A stretch of 64,000 nucleotides of DNA, taken from positions 5,654,501 to 5,718,500 of the forward strand of contig NZ_CP077087.1 in NCBI RefSeq assembly GCF_014268495.2. The letters run 5' to 3'. Each line of letters opens with the position of its first letter. The stretch's first letter is position 1. The DNA is from Pseudomonas monsensis. GTDB taxonomy: Bacteria > Pseudomonadota > Gammaproteobacteria > Pseudomonadales > Pseudomonadaceae. The notes under the pieces are model-generated. The model searched no databases and had not been told where the DNA came from. It saw only the letters and a list, made by a program, of their open reading frames with translations. Of this stretch, positions 34,157 to 43,475 are shown one piece after another. Both the position numbers and the translations under genes were made by a program.

Positions 34157-35490
34157 ACCACGCCTTGGGCGAGCATCGCATCGGCGACTTTGACGAAACC
34201 GGCGATGTTCGCGCCTTTGACGTAGTTGACCTGGCCGTTCTCTTCACCGTAATGCACACAGGCGTGGTGGATCGACTGCATGATCGCGTGCAGCTTGCTG
34301 TCCACCTCACCCGCCGTCCACAGCAGGCGCATGGCGTTCTGCGACATCTCCAGACCGCTCACCGCAACCCCGCCGGCGTTGGACGCCTTGCCCGGCGCAA
34401 ACAGAATGCCGGCCTCGATGAAGATATCCACAGCCGCAAGCGTCGTCGGCATGTTGGCGCCTTCGGCCACGCACACGCAGCCGTTGCGCAGCAGGGTTCG
34501 CGCAGCCTCGGCGTCGAGTTCGTTCTGGGTGGCGCAAGGCAGCGCGATGTCGCACGCCAGCGACCACGGCAGCTGCCCGGCGCGGAATTCCAGGCCAAAC
34601 GCGGTCGCCAGCTCGCTGATGCGTCCGCGCTTCACGTTCTTCAACTCCAGCAACGCCAGCCATTGCTCTTCGCTCAGGCCGGACTCGCAGTACAACGTGC
34701 CTTCGGAGTCGGACAAGGAAATCACTTTGCCGCCGAGATCCATGACCTTGCGCGCCGCGTACTGGGCGACGTTGCCCGAACCGGAGATCGCCACGCGTTT
34801 GCCTTCGACGGCCTGCCCGCGGCGCTTGAGCATTTCTTCAGCGAAATACACACAACCGAAACCGGTGGCTTCCGGGCGAATCAGGCTGCCGCCGTAGGTC
34901 ATACCCTTGCCGGTCAACACGCTGGTGAACTGGTTGCTCAGGCGTTTGTACTGGCCGAACAGGAAACCGATCTCCCGCGCACCGACGCCGATATCGCCGG
35001 CCGGCACGTCGACGTCGGCGCCGATGTGGCGGTACAACTCGCTCATGAACGCCTGGCAGAAACGCATGACTTCGGCATCGCTCTTGCCCTTCGGATCGAA
35101 GTCCGAACCGCCCTTGCCGCCGCCCATGGGCAGCGAGGTCAGGGAGTTCTTGAAGGTCTGTTCGAAGGCGAGAAACTTCAGCACGCCCATATTCACCGAA
35201 GGATGGAAGCGCAAGCCGCCCTTGTACGGGCCGATGGCGCTGTTCATTTGAATACGGAAACCGCGATTGACCTGGACCTTGCCCTGATCGTCGACCCACG
35301 ACACACGGAACACCACTGCGCGCTCCGGCTCGCAGATGCGCTCCAGAATGCCCGAGGTCAGGTAACGCGGATTGGCTTCGAGAAACGGCCACAGACTGCG
35401 CAAGACTTCTTCGACGGCCTGGTGGAATTCGGGTTGATCCGGGTCGCGTTTTTTCAGCCGGGCGAGGAAGGATTCGACGGATTCGATCAT
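34153..35490 (-). CDS. gdhA: NADP-specific glutamate dehydrogenase
   Basis: GdhA makes glutamate from 2-oxoglutarate and ammonia. The 445-residue length fits the hexameric NADP type. Visible are the substrate loop PMGGGKGGSDFDPKGKSD (active-site Lys near 124), PAGDIGVGAREIGF, the Rossmann motif VAISGSGNVAQYAA (near 233) and NAGGVAVSGLEMSQN. ATG 35490 (MIESVESFLARLKKRDP) was chosen; the frame extends to 35547 without a site. It is convergent with the Gre-like gene. Confidence 0.96.
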   Translation of the reverse strand: MIESVESFLARLKKRDPDQPEFHQAVEEVLRSLWPFLEANPRYLTSGILERICEPERAVVFRVSWVDDQGKVQVNRGFRIQMNSAIGPYKGGLRFHPSVNMGVLKFLAFEQTFKNSLTSLPMGGGKGGSDFDPKGKSDAEVMRFCQAFMSELYRHIGADVDVPAGDIGVGAREIGFLFGQYKRLSNQFTSVLTGKGMTYGGSLIRPEATGFGCVYFAEEMLKRRGQAVEGKRVAISGSGNVAQYAARKVMDLGGKVISLSDSEGTLYCESGLSEEQWLALLELKNVKRGRISELATAFGLEFRAGQLPWSLACDIALPCATQNELDAEAARTLLRNGCVCVAEGANMPTTLAAVDIFIEAGILFAPGKASNAGGVAVSGLEMSQNAMRLLWTAGEVDSKLHAIMQSIHHACVHYGEENGQVNYVKGANIAGFVKVADAMLAQGVV

Positions 35491-35690
35491 GGGAAAAGTC
35501 TCGGCAAATTTATTGTCGTTGGAAGCGATTGAGCCGGACTGTAGCAAACGATTTGCGCACAGGAACAGCGCAAAATGTCGCAGTTATGAAATTAAATGGT
35601 GCACAGGATATAAATCAGGCGGTTTTTTTGGGCTTTTTGCACCTGTATGGTGATTCTAAATTTGAGTTATGCACCAACAGTTATACCGCC

Positions 35691-35756
35691 TTCGCGAGCA
35701 AGCTCGCTCCCACATTTGAAATGCGTTCCCCTGTGAGAGCGAGCTTGCTCGCGAAG
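35691..35756. repeat. Compact REP doublet (GAGCGAGCTTGCTCGC type)
   Basis: Inverted arms lie at 35692-35714 and 35732-35754 with only 17 bases between them, the shortest spacer of this family in the window. One arm carries TGTGAGAG for TGTGGGAG. Confidence 0.88.
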
Positions 35757-35791
35757 GGGTCGCGACTCGGTCCCGCTGACAAAACCCGGGC

Positions 35792-35816
35792 AAAAAAAAC
35801 GGAGCCCGAAGGCTCC
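35792..35816 (-). terminator. Terminator of ettA
   Basis: On the minus strand GGAGCC / GGCTCC closes a TTCG loop and is followed by eight T. It lies 24 bases past the ettA stop. Confidence 0.9.
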
Positions 35817-35839
35817 GCTCTTTATGCAACCAACCCGAA

Positions 35840-37504
35840 TCAGGCCAGTTTTTTGTGGCGTACCCGGTGTGGCTGGGCAGCCGCTTCGCCGAGGCGCTTT
35901 TTGCGGTCGGCTTCGTACTCGGTGTAGTTGCCTTCGAAGAACACCGCTTGCGAGTCGTCTTCGTACGCCAGGATGTGGGTCGCGACGCGGTCCAGGAACC
36001 AGCGATCGTGAGAGATCACAATGGCGGCGCCCGGGAAGTCCAGCAGGGCTTCTTCCAGGGAACGCAGGGTTTCAACGTCGAGGTCGTTGGACGGTTCGTC
36101 GAGCAGCAGGACGTTGCCGCCCTCCTTCAGGGTCAGCGCCAGGTGCAGGCGACCGCGCTCACCACCGGACAGGTCCTTGACGAACTTCTGCTGGTCGCCG
36201 CCCTTGAAGTTGAAGCGACCGACATAAGTACGCGACGGGATCTCGTAGTTGCCGATGCGGATCTGGTCGGAACCGTCGGAGATCTGCTGGAACACCGTCT
36301 TGCTGCCGTCGAGGTCTTCACGGCTCTGGTCCACGCAGGCCAGTTGCACGGTTTCGCCGACTTCGATGGTGCCCGAATCCGGCGTTTCCTTGCCCATCAG
36401 CATGCGGAACAGGGTCGACTTACCGGCACCGTTACCACCGATCACGCCGACGATGGCGCCTTTCGGCATGGAGAACGACAGGTTGTCGATCAGCACGCGA
36501 TCGCCGTAGCCCTTGGTGACGTTCTTGAATTCGATGACCTTGTCGCCCAGGCGCGGACCGGCCGGGATGTAGATCTCGTTGGTTTCCGAACGCTTCTGGA
36601 ATTCCTGCGACTGCATTTCTTCGAAGCGTTGCAGACGTGCCTTGGATTTCGACTGGCGGGCCTTGGCGCCTTTGCGCACCCACTCCAGTTCTTCCTTCAT
36701 GGCTTTTTCGTGAGCCGACTGCTGCTTGGATTCGGCCGCCAGACGATCGGATTTGGCTTCCAGCCAACCCGAGTAGTTACCCTCGTAAGGAATGCCCGCG
36801 CCGCGGTCGAGTTCCAGAATCCAGCCAGCGACGTTGTCCAGGAAGTAACGGTCGTGCGTGATCGCAACCACGGTACCCGGGAAGTCGTGCAGGAAGTGCT
36901 CCAGCCAGGCTACGGAGTCGGCATCCAGGTGGTTGGTCGGTTCGTCGAGCAGCAGCATGTCCGGGGCGGACAGCAGCAGACGGCACAGGGCCACACGGCG
37001 CTTTTCACCACCGGACAGGTGTTCGACTTTTGCGTCCCAGGCCGGCAGGCGCAACGCATCGGCAGCAACTTCCAGTTGACGCTCGAGGTTGTGACCATCG
37101 CTGGCCTGCAGGATCGCTTCGAGCTTGGCCTGTTCGGCAGCCAGCTTGTCGAAGTCGGCATCCGGATCGGCGTAAGCGGCGTACACCTCGTCCAGACGCG
37201 CTTGCGCATCCTTGATCACGCTGACCGCTTCCTCGACCACTTCACGCACGGTCTTGGCCGGATCCAGTTGTGGCTCTTGCGGCAGATAACCGATGTTCAG
37301 ATCCGGCATCGGACGGGCTTCGCCCTCGAACTCGGTGTCGACGCCAGCCATGATTTTCAGCAGCGTGGATTTACCCGAACCGTTGAGGCCGAGTACGCCG
37401 ATCTTGGCGCCGGGGAAGAACGACAGCGAAATGTTTTTCAGGATTTCCCGCTTCGGCGGAACAACTTTGCCCAGCCGATGCATGGTGAAGACGTATTGAG
37501 CCAT
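35840..37504 (-). CDS. ettA: Energy-dependent translational throttle protein EttA (ABC-F ATPase)
   Basis: EttA binds the ribosomal E site and restrains translation elongation when ATP is low. The 554 residues hold two ABC domains: Walker A GLNGSGKST (39-47) and GGNGAGKST, signatures LSGGEKRR and LSGGERGR, and the catalytic DEPTNHLD and DEPSNDLD. The arm subdomain and a charged linker with EELEWVRKGAKARQSKSKAR lie between them. There are no membrane segments. The length and the start MAQYVFTMHRLGKVVPPKR are typical. Confidence 0.96.
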   Translation of the reverse strand: MAQYVFTMHRLGKVVPPKREILKNISLSFFPGAKIGVLGLNGSGKSTLLKIMAGVDTEFEGEARPMPDLNIGYLPQEPQLDPAKTVREVVEEAVSVIKDAQARLDEVYAAYADPDADFDKLAAEQAKLEAILQASDGHNLERQLEVAADALRLPAWDAKVEHLSGGEKRRVALCRLLLSAPDMLLLDEPTNHLDADSVAWLEHFLHDFPGTVVAITHDRYFLDNVAGWILELDRGAGIPYEGNYSGWLEAKSDRLAAESKQQSAHEKAMKEELEWVRKGAKARQSKSKARLQRFEEMQSQEFQKRSETNEIYIPAGPRLGDKVIEFKNVTKGYGDRVLIDNLSFSMPKGAIVGVIGGNGAGKSTLFRMLMGKETPDSGTIEVGETVQLACVDQSREDLDGSKTVFQQISDGSDQIRIGNYEIPSRTYVGRFNFKGGDQQKFVKDLSGGERGRLHLALTLKEGGNVLLLDEPSNDLDVETLRSLEEALLDFPGAAIVISHDRWFLDRVATHILAYEDDSQAVFFEGNYTEYEADRKKRLGEAAAQPHRVRHKKLA

Positions 37505-37798
37505 GGAGAACCTTGGGTCAGTGACAGATGAATGATTGGAGCGCAGGCGATGCCCGGCCAGACCGATGCGCGTCGTTCACTAGACCACTTGATGGCCATC
37601 AATGCGTGCGCGCTGAAAAAGTCTGATTCTAGGAGCTGGAACGCTCCCGCGTAACCGGCAAAGCTACCTTAATGACCGGTGGCAGTCCAGCCGAGTGGGG
37701 CTGGCACTTCGCCACAACTCAAGGCATGCTAGCCGCCCTTTGGGCGTCCGGCTTATAGTGCACGTCGCGCCAGTCCAGCCAAATCGCAGGATTACAGC

Positions 37799-40700
37799 TT
37801 GTCCAACGTCACTCCGCCAGCCTCTGTGAGCAGCCTCCAACCGGCGCCCGGCTCGCCCCTGCGCGGAACATTGAAGGGCGCGCTGGCGACGCTGGTGCTT
37901 TTATTGCTGGCCTTGCTGTTCTGGCAACTGCTCGATCAACTGCGTGAAACCCAGAAAAACCAGCGTCAGTACACCATCGACTACACCGCCGATCTCGCTT
38001 CGCAGGTCAGCCTGAACATGGCGCTGAACGCGCAAATCGCCCTCAACCTGCTACCGATCGTCGAACAACCGCAATCGGCCGACGAACAGCAGGCCTTGCT
38101 GCGCAAGCTGCAGCGTTCGCTGCCGGACCTGCGCAGCATCGCGCTGCTCAGCCCTTCCGGCAGAATCATCAGCGACAGCGCCGCCAACAGTGCTGACGCC
38201 GACTACCTCACCGAACTGGTGCGCCGCAGTCATTCGCAAGCCCATTATTTCAGCAACGCCGATGACGGGTCGGTGGTGCACCTGTTACTGCATCAGGCCA
38301 GTGGCAGCTCCCGCGGCTATTGGGCCCTGCGTCTGACGCCGACATTTTTCGATTCGCTGACCAAACAGAACGAAGCCGGAGCGCGGCCCCTGTGGCTGGT
38401 GGAAAACCGCGTCAACCATCAGATCATCAGCCGCGACGAAGCCCTGCCCGCAGCCAAACCCGGTGTCCTGACACCGGACGATCTGGCCAACACCGTGCTG
38501 ACCGTGCCGCTGAGCAGCAGCGACTGGCAGTTGCGTGGTCTGTTCGATCGGCAGCGCGTACTCGAAGAACTGCTCCCGGCGTTCATCGGCAAATGCCTGT
38601 TGGGCCTGGCCTTCTCGATGTTGCCGGTGATCGCGCTGCTGAACATGCGTCGTCGCCAGCGTCAGGTGCATGAAGGGCGTCGGCGTTATCAGGATATTTT
38701 CGAAGGCACCGGCGTCGCGCTGTGTGTGCTGGACCTGTCCGGGCTCAAGCAATTCTTCGACAGGGCGCAGATTCAGACCAGCGATCAGCTCAAGGCCTGG
38801 CTCGACCAACCGGTGCAACGCCAGCAACTGCTGCAGGAATTGCGCGTCACCGAGGTCAACCAGGTGGCGCTGCAACTGCTCAACGTCAATTCCTGCGAAC
38901 ACGCCTGGCAGCTGTTGATTGACGGCCATCCGCACTACCACTGCGCGATCGGCAATCAGGTGCTCGACGCCGTCCTGCAGCAGCAAAAGCAGCTGGAACT
39001 GGAAGTCAAACTGCCGAACAGTAACGGCCGCGACCAGCACCTGTGGATGGTATTGCGCCTGCCGCAGGAACAGCACGACTACAAAGCGGTGATCCTCAGC
39101 ATCAACGACATCACCAGCCGCAAGCTGATCGAGCTGTCGTTGCTGGAGCGCGAAGGTTTCTGGTCGGACGTGGTGCGCACCGTGCCGGATCATCTGTACG
39201 TGCAGGACGTGATCAGCCAGCGGATGATTTTCAGCAACCACCACCTCGGCCAGACCCTCGGTTACAACCGCACCGAACTGCATCAGATGGGCGAGTACTT
39301 CTGGGAAATCCTCCTGCACCCGGAAGACGCCGATTACTACCACCGTTCGCGGCAGATGCAGCGGCACGCCGGCTACAGCCAGTTGCTGCAATGCCAGTTG
39401 CGTTTCCGTCATCGTGACGGCAAGTGGCGGCGTTTCGATATTCGCGAGCAGGCGCTGGCCCGGGACAAACACGATCAGGTCACGCGGATCATCGGCGTGG
39501 CCAAGGACATCACCGAACAGATCGAGGCCAGCGAATCCCTGCGCGACAGCGAACAGCGCTACCGCATGCTCGCCGAAAGCATCAGCGACGTGATTTTCTC
39601 CACCGACAGCAAGCTGTCGCTGAACTACGTCAGCCCGTCGGTGCAGGCAGTGCTGGGCTACGACGCCGAGTGGATTTTCCAGAACGGCTGGCAATCGACC
39701 ATCGCCAACCCGCAACAGCTGAGCGGCATTTACTCCCTGATGGACCGGGTCAGCAAAGCGCTCGACAAGCCTGAACAACTGGCCGTGCTGCGCAACCAGG
39801 TGCAGACCCAAATGTTCCTGTTCGATTGCCTGCGCGCAGACGGCCGCAAGATTCCGATCGAACTGCGCCTGGTGCTGGTGTGGGACGAACATGGCGCGTT
39901 CGAAGGCGTGCTCGGCGTCGGCCGCGACATCAGCCAGCAACGCCGCGCCGAAAAAGACCTGCGCATGGCCGCTACGGTATTTGAACACTCGACGTCGGCG
40001 ATCCTGATCACCGACCCCGCCGGCTACATCGTGCAGGCCAACGAAGCCTTCAGCCGGGTCAGCGGTTACGCCGTGTCGGAGGTGCTCGATCAGTTGCCGA
40101 ACATGCTCACCGTCGACGAGCAACAGGACGCGCACCTGCGCTACGTGCTCAAGCAATTGCACCAGCACAGCACCTGGGAAGGCGAAGTCTGGCTCAAGCG
40201 CCGTAATGGCGAGCATTACCCGGCGTGGGTCGGCATCACTGCGGTACTCGACGATGAAGGCGACCTCGCCAGTTACGTGTGCTTCTTCAGCGACATCAGC
40301 GAGCGCAAGGCCAGCGAACAGCGGATTCACCGCCTCGCCTACTACGACGCCCTGACCCATCTGCCAAACCGCACGCTGTTCCAGGATCGCCTGCACACCG
40401 CACTGCAATCGGCCGAGCGGCAGAAGTCGTGGGTGGTACTGATGTTCCTCGACCTCGACCGTTTCAAACCGATCAACGACTCCCTCGGCCACGCCGCCGG
40501 CGACCGCATGTTGAAAGACATGGCCACGCGCCTGCTGGCCTGCGTCGACGATGACGACACCGTGGCGCGCATGGGCGGCGACGAATTCACCTTGCTGCTG
40601 CAACATCGCTCCAGCCGCGAAATGGCCTTGAACCGGGCGATTCATGTCGCCGAGCAGATCCTCGCCAGCCTGGTGCGGCCGTTTGTGCTCGAAGGTCGTG

Positions 40701-41647
40701 AATTCTTTGTCACCGCGAGTATCGGTATCGCCCTGAGTCCGCAGGACGGCAACGAACTCAGCCAGTTGATGAAGAACGCCGACACCGCGATGTACCACGC
40801 CAAGGAACGCGGCAAGAACAACTTCCAGTTCTACCAGGCCGACATGAACGCCAGCGCGCTGGAACGTCTGGAGCTGGAAAGCGACCTGCGCCACGCCCTC
40901 GAACAGAACGAATTCGTCCTGTATTACCAGCCGCAATTCAGCGGCGACGGCAAACGCCTGACCGGCGCTGAAGCGCTGCTGCGCTGGCGTCATCCGCGTC
41001 GCGGACTGGTGCCGCCGGGGGATTTCATTCCGGTGCTGGAAGAGCTCGGTCTGGTGGTAGACGTGGGCGACTGGGTGATCAGCGAGGCCTGCCGTCAGCT
41101 CAAGACCTGGCACCAGAGCCGGGTGCGGGTGCCGAAGGTCTCGGTGAACATTTCCGCGCGACAGTTCTCCGATGGCCAGCTCGGCACGCGGATCGCCACG
41201 ATCCTGCGCGAAACCGGCCTGCCGCCGGCGTGCCTGGAGCTGGAACTGACCGAAAGTATCCTGATGCGCGAAGTCAGCGAGGCGATGCAGATTCTCGCCG
41301 GCCTGAAAAACCTCGGCCTGAGCATTGCGGTCGACGACTTCGGCACCGGTTATTCATCGTTGAATTACCTCAAGCAATTCCCGATCGACGTGCTGAAGAT
41401 CGACCGTACCTTCGTCGATGGCTTGCCGTCCGGTGAACAGGACGCGCAGATTGCTCGGGCGATCATCGCCATGGCCCACAGCCTGAACCTGGCGGTGATC
41501 GCCGAAGGCGTGGAAACCCATGAGCAACTGGACTTCCTGCGCGAGCACGGTTGCGATGAGGTGCAGGGCTATCTGTTCGGCCGGCCGATGCCGGCGAGCC
41601 GGTTTGAGGCGCAGTTCAGTAACGACGCCCTCTTCATGTTCGACTGA
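37799..41647 (+). CDS. morA: MorA-type diguanylate cyclase / phosphodiesterase (PAS-GGDEF-EAL)
   Basis: This 1282-residue inner-membrane c-di-GMP enzyme has TM1 near 27-48, a periplasmic sensor region, TM2 near 263-282, several PAS domains (to about 840), a GGDEF domain (ARMGGDEFTLL near 926) and an EAL domain (GAEALLRWRHPRRG near 1056). Both active-site motifs are intact, but the RxxD inhibitory site before GGDEF is absent (VDDDDTVAR). MorA controls motility and biofilm formation in Pseudomonas. Translation starts at TTG 37799 behind AGGA. The neighbour glyA is the same as in P. aeruginosa. Confidence 0.92.
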   Translation: MSNVTPPASVSSLQPAPGSPLRGTLKGALATLVLLLLALLFWQLLDQLRETQKNQRQYTIDYTADLASQVSLNMALNAQIALNLLPIVEQPQSADEQQALLRKLQRSLPDLRSIALLSPSGRIISDSAANSADADYLTELVRRSHSQAHYFSNADDGSVVHLLLHQASGSSRGYWALRLTPTFFDSLTKQNEAGARPLWLVENRVNHQIISRDEALPAAKPGVLTPDDLANTVLTVPLSSSDWQLRGLFDRQRVLEELLPAFIGKCLLGLAFSMLPVIALLNMRRRQRQVHEGRRRYQDIFEGTGVALCVLDLSGLKQFFDRAQIQTSDQLKAWLDQPVQRQQLLQELRVTEVNQVALQLLNVNSCEHAWQLLIDGHPHYHCAIGNQVLDAVLQQQKQLELEVKLPNSNGRDQHLWMVLRLPQEQHDYKAVILSINDITSRKLIELSLLEREGFWSDVVRTVPDHLYVQDVISQRMIFSNHHLGQTLGYNRTELHQMGEYFWEILLHPEDADYYHRSRQMQRHAGYSQLLQCQLRFRHRDGKWRRFDIREQALARDKHDQVTRIIGVAKDITEQIEASESLRDSEQRYRMLAESISDVIFSTDSKLSLNYVSPSVQAVLGYDAEWIFQNGWQSTIANPQQLSGIYSLMDRVSKALDKPEQLAVLRNQVQTQMFLFDCLRADGRKIPIELRLVLVWDEHGAFEGVLGVGRDISQQRRAEKDLRMAATVFEHSTSAILITDPAGYIVQANEAFSRVSGYAVSEVLDQLPNMLTVDEQQDAHLRYVLKQLHQHSTWEGEVWLKRRNGEHYPAWVGITAVLDDEGDLASYVCFFSDISERKASEQRIHRLAYYDALTHLPNRTLFQDRLHTALQSAERQKSWVVLMFLDLDRFKPINDSLGHAAGDRMLKDMATRLLACVDDDDTVARMGGDEFTLLLQHRSSREMALNRAIHVAEQILASLVRPFVLEGREFFVTASIGIALSPQDGNELSQLMKNADTAMYHAKERGKNNFQFYQADMNASALERLELESDLRHALEQNEFVLYYQPQFSGDGKRLTGAEALLRWRHPRRGLVPPGDFIPVLEELGLVVDVGDWVISEACRQLKTWHQSRVRVPKVSVNISARQFSDGQLGTRIATILRETGLPPACLELELTESILMREVSEAMQILAGLKNLGLSIAVDDFGTGYSSLNYLKQFPIDVLKIDRTFVDGLPSGEQDAQIARAIIAMAHSLNLAVIAEGVETHEQLDFLREHGCDEVQGYLFGRPMPASRFEAQFSNDALFMFD

Positions 41648-41673
41648 AACCTTCGGGTGTTGCTCCTGACCTC

Positions 41674-41814
41674 ATCGCTGGCAAGCCAGCTCCCACAGGG
41701 ATGGATGGCGATCACGAAATCCTGCGGCCACTCCGGTTTCCCCGAGGACTTGCCGTGGATCAATATTCTCCGATTGAAACACAGACATTGTGGGAGCTGG
41801 CTTGCCAGCGATGG
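41674..41814. repeat. REP doublet, third family (GCTGGCAAGCCAGCTCCCACA type)
   Basis: Inverted arms atcgctggcaagccagctcc (41674) and its inverse (41789-41814) enclose about 90 bases. The arm keeps the TCCCACA end of the GAGCGAGC family but has GGCAAGCCAGC in the stem. A related single unit is at 50379. Confidence 0.85.
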
Positions 41815-41943
41815 GGCCGGCAGATGCACCGCACATCTGTCATGAATGCCACTTGTCTGCGACATGATGTCGTTTCATATGCCATCCAAAACCCATTGAG
41901 TTAGAATGCCCCCCTTTTCTGCCCCCGATCCTTGAGGACCGCC

Positions 41944-43197
41944 ATGTTCAGCCGTGATTTGACTATTGCCAAGTACGACGCCGATCTCTTTGCCGCCATG
42001 GAGCAAGAAGCTCAGCGCCAGGAAGAGCACATTGAGCTGATCGCTTCGGAAAACTACACCAGCCCTGCGGTGATGGAAGCTCAAGGCTCGGTACTGACCA
42101 ACAAGTACGCCGAAGGCTACCCGGGCAAGCGCTACTACGGTGGTTGCGAGTACGTCGACGTTGTTGAGCAGCTTGCAATTGATCGTGCAAAAGAGCTGTT
42201 CGGCGCCGATTACGCCAACGTTCAGCCGCACGCCGGTTCGCAAGCCAACGCCGCGGTCTACCTGGCCCTGCTGCAAGGTGGCGACACCATCCTGGGCATG
42301 AGCCTGGCCCATGGTGGTCACCTGACCCACGGCGCCAGCGTGTCGTCCTCCGGCAAGCTGTACAACGCGGTGCAGTACGGCATCGACGCCAACGGCCTGA
42401 TCGACTACGACGAAGTCGAGCGTCTGGCCGTTGAGCACAAGCCGAAAATGATCGTGGCCGGTTTCTCTGCCTACTCGCAGATCCTCGACTTCCCGCGCTT
42501 CCGTGCAATCGCTGACAAAGTCGGTGCCTACCTGTTCGTCGACATGGCTCACGTAGCCGGTCTGGTCGCCGCTGGCGTCTACCCGAACCCGGTGCCTTTC
42601 GCTGACGTCGTGACCACCACCACCCACAAGACCCTGCGCGGTCCACGTGGCGGCCTGATCCTGGCGCGCGCCAACGCCGAGATCGAGAAAAAGCTGAACT
42701 CCGCAGTATTCCCGGGCGCCCAGGGTGGCCCGCTGGAGCACGTGATCGCCGCTAAAGCGATCTGCTTCAAGGAAGCGCTGCAGCCTGAGTTCAAGGCTTA
42801 CCAGGAACAAGTGGTGAAGAACGCCCAGGCCATGGCCGAAGTGTTCATCGCGCGCGGTTTCGACGTAGTCTCCGGCGGTACCAAGAACCACCTGTTCCTG
42901 CTGTCGCTGATCAAGCAGGACATCTCCGGTAAAGACGCCGACGCCGCTCTGGGCAAAGCGTTCATCACCGTGAACAAGAACTCCGTGCCTAACGATCCAC
43001 GCTCGCCATTCGTCACTTCCGGCCTGCGTTTCGGTACCCCGGCTGTGACCACTCGCGGCTTCAAGGAAGCAGAGTGCAAAGAGCTGGCTGGCTGGATCTG
43101 CGACATCCTGGCTGACCTGAACAACGAAGCGGTGATCGACGCCGTGCGTGAGAAAGTCAAAGCCATCTGCAAGAAACTGCCGGTGTACGGCGCTTAA
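41944..43197 (+). CDS. glyA: Serine hydroxymethyltransferase
   Basis: GlyA interconverts serine and glycine, producing 5,10-methylene-THF for one-carbon metabolism. The 417 residues contain the PLP-lysine motif VTTTTHKTLRGPRGG (Lys near 229) and the folate and substrate motifs ENYTSPAVMEAQGS and PHAGSQANAAVY. The ATG at 41944 follows TTGAGGACC. Codon use is strongly biased, as expected for a highly expressed gene. Pseudomonas often has more than one glyA, so paralogues may exist elsewhere. Confidence 0.97.
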   Translation: MFSRDLTIAKYDADLFAAMEQEAQRQEEHIELIASENYTSPAVMEAQGSVLTNKYAEGYPGKRYYGGCEYVDVVEQLAIDRAKELFGADYANVQPHAGSQANAAVYLALLQGGDTILGMSLAHGGHLTHGASVSSSGKLYNAVQYGIDANGLIDYDEVERLAVEHKPKMIVAGFSAYSQILDFPRFRAIADKVGAYLFVDMAHVAGLVAAGVYPNPVPFADVVTTTTHKTLRGPRGGLILARANAEIEKKLNSAVFPGAQGGPLEHVIAAKAICFKEALQPEFKAYQEQVVKNAQAMAEVFIARGFDVVSGGTKNHLFLLSLIKQDISGKDADAALGKAFITVNKNSVPNDPRSPFVTSGLRFGTPAVTTRGFKEAECKELAGWICDILADLNNEAVIDAVREKVKAICKKLPVYGA

Positions 43198-43224
43198 TTG
43201 CGACGTTAAACCCGCAGCATGAAA

Positions 43225-43254
43225 AAACCGGCCAGTGATGGCCGGTTTTTTTTC
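43225..43254 (+). terminator. Terminator of glyA
   Basis: The stem AACCGGCCA / TGGCCGGTT (loop GTGA) has an A run on the left and eight T on the right. It lies 28 bases past the stop and may work both ways. Confidence 0.92.
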
Positions 43255-43311
43255 GCCTGCAAAAAATTTTCAAACCCGTGAATGGCTCAAGAACGCGGCA
43301 TTGCCCCTGAC

Positions 43312-43377
43312 TGGTCAGACCGGTCATGCCAATTCGTCATTTTTCACTTGCGATCCCGCCAAAACCAATCCTAGACT
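43312..43377 (+). promoter_or_regulatory. Candidate GntR/FCD operator and promoter of the DctA-type gene
   Basis: TGGTCAGACCG at 43312-43322 matches the FadR/GntR consensus TGGTNNNACCA at all but the last position. A possible -35 TTGCGA (43348) and -10 TAGACT (43372), 18 bases apart, follow. The leader to the ATG at 43476 would be about 90 bases. The two GntR genes downstream are obvious candidate regulators. Confidence 0.4.
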
Positions 43378-43475
43378 GCGCCTGCACTGGACATACCGGT
43401 AAGACCACAATAATTAAGTCCTCAATCTGATGCGCCCCGCGCACGGCAGCCAGGACACCGACCAGGATTCCTCCC

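Larger units (their letters stand above)
35491..35839. other. 349-base gap between gdhA and ettA
   Basis: It holds the gdhA promoter side, an AT-rich stretch (35575-35685), the REP doublet at 35691-35756 and the ettA terminator at 35792-35816. No supported ORF is present. Confidence 0.7.

Noticed and set aside
34099..35532. 477-residue plus-strand frame over gdhA
   Set aside because: Antisense shadow; GdhA motifs are on the minus strand.
38285..41113. 942-residue minus-strand open frame over morA
   Set aside because: Antisense shadow with no conserved motif; morA has intact GGDEF and EAL motifs on the plus strand.
41830..41943. Possible riboswitch in the glyA leader
   Set aside because: Only a short palindrome (CGACATGATGTCG) is present; there is no glycine or SAH riboswitch core.
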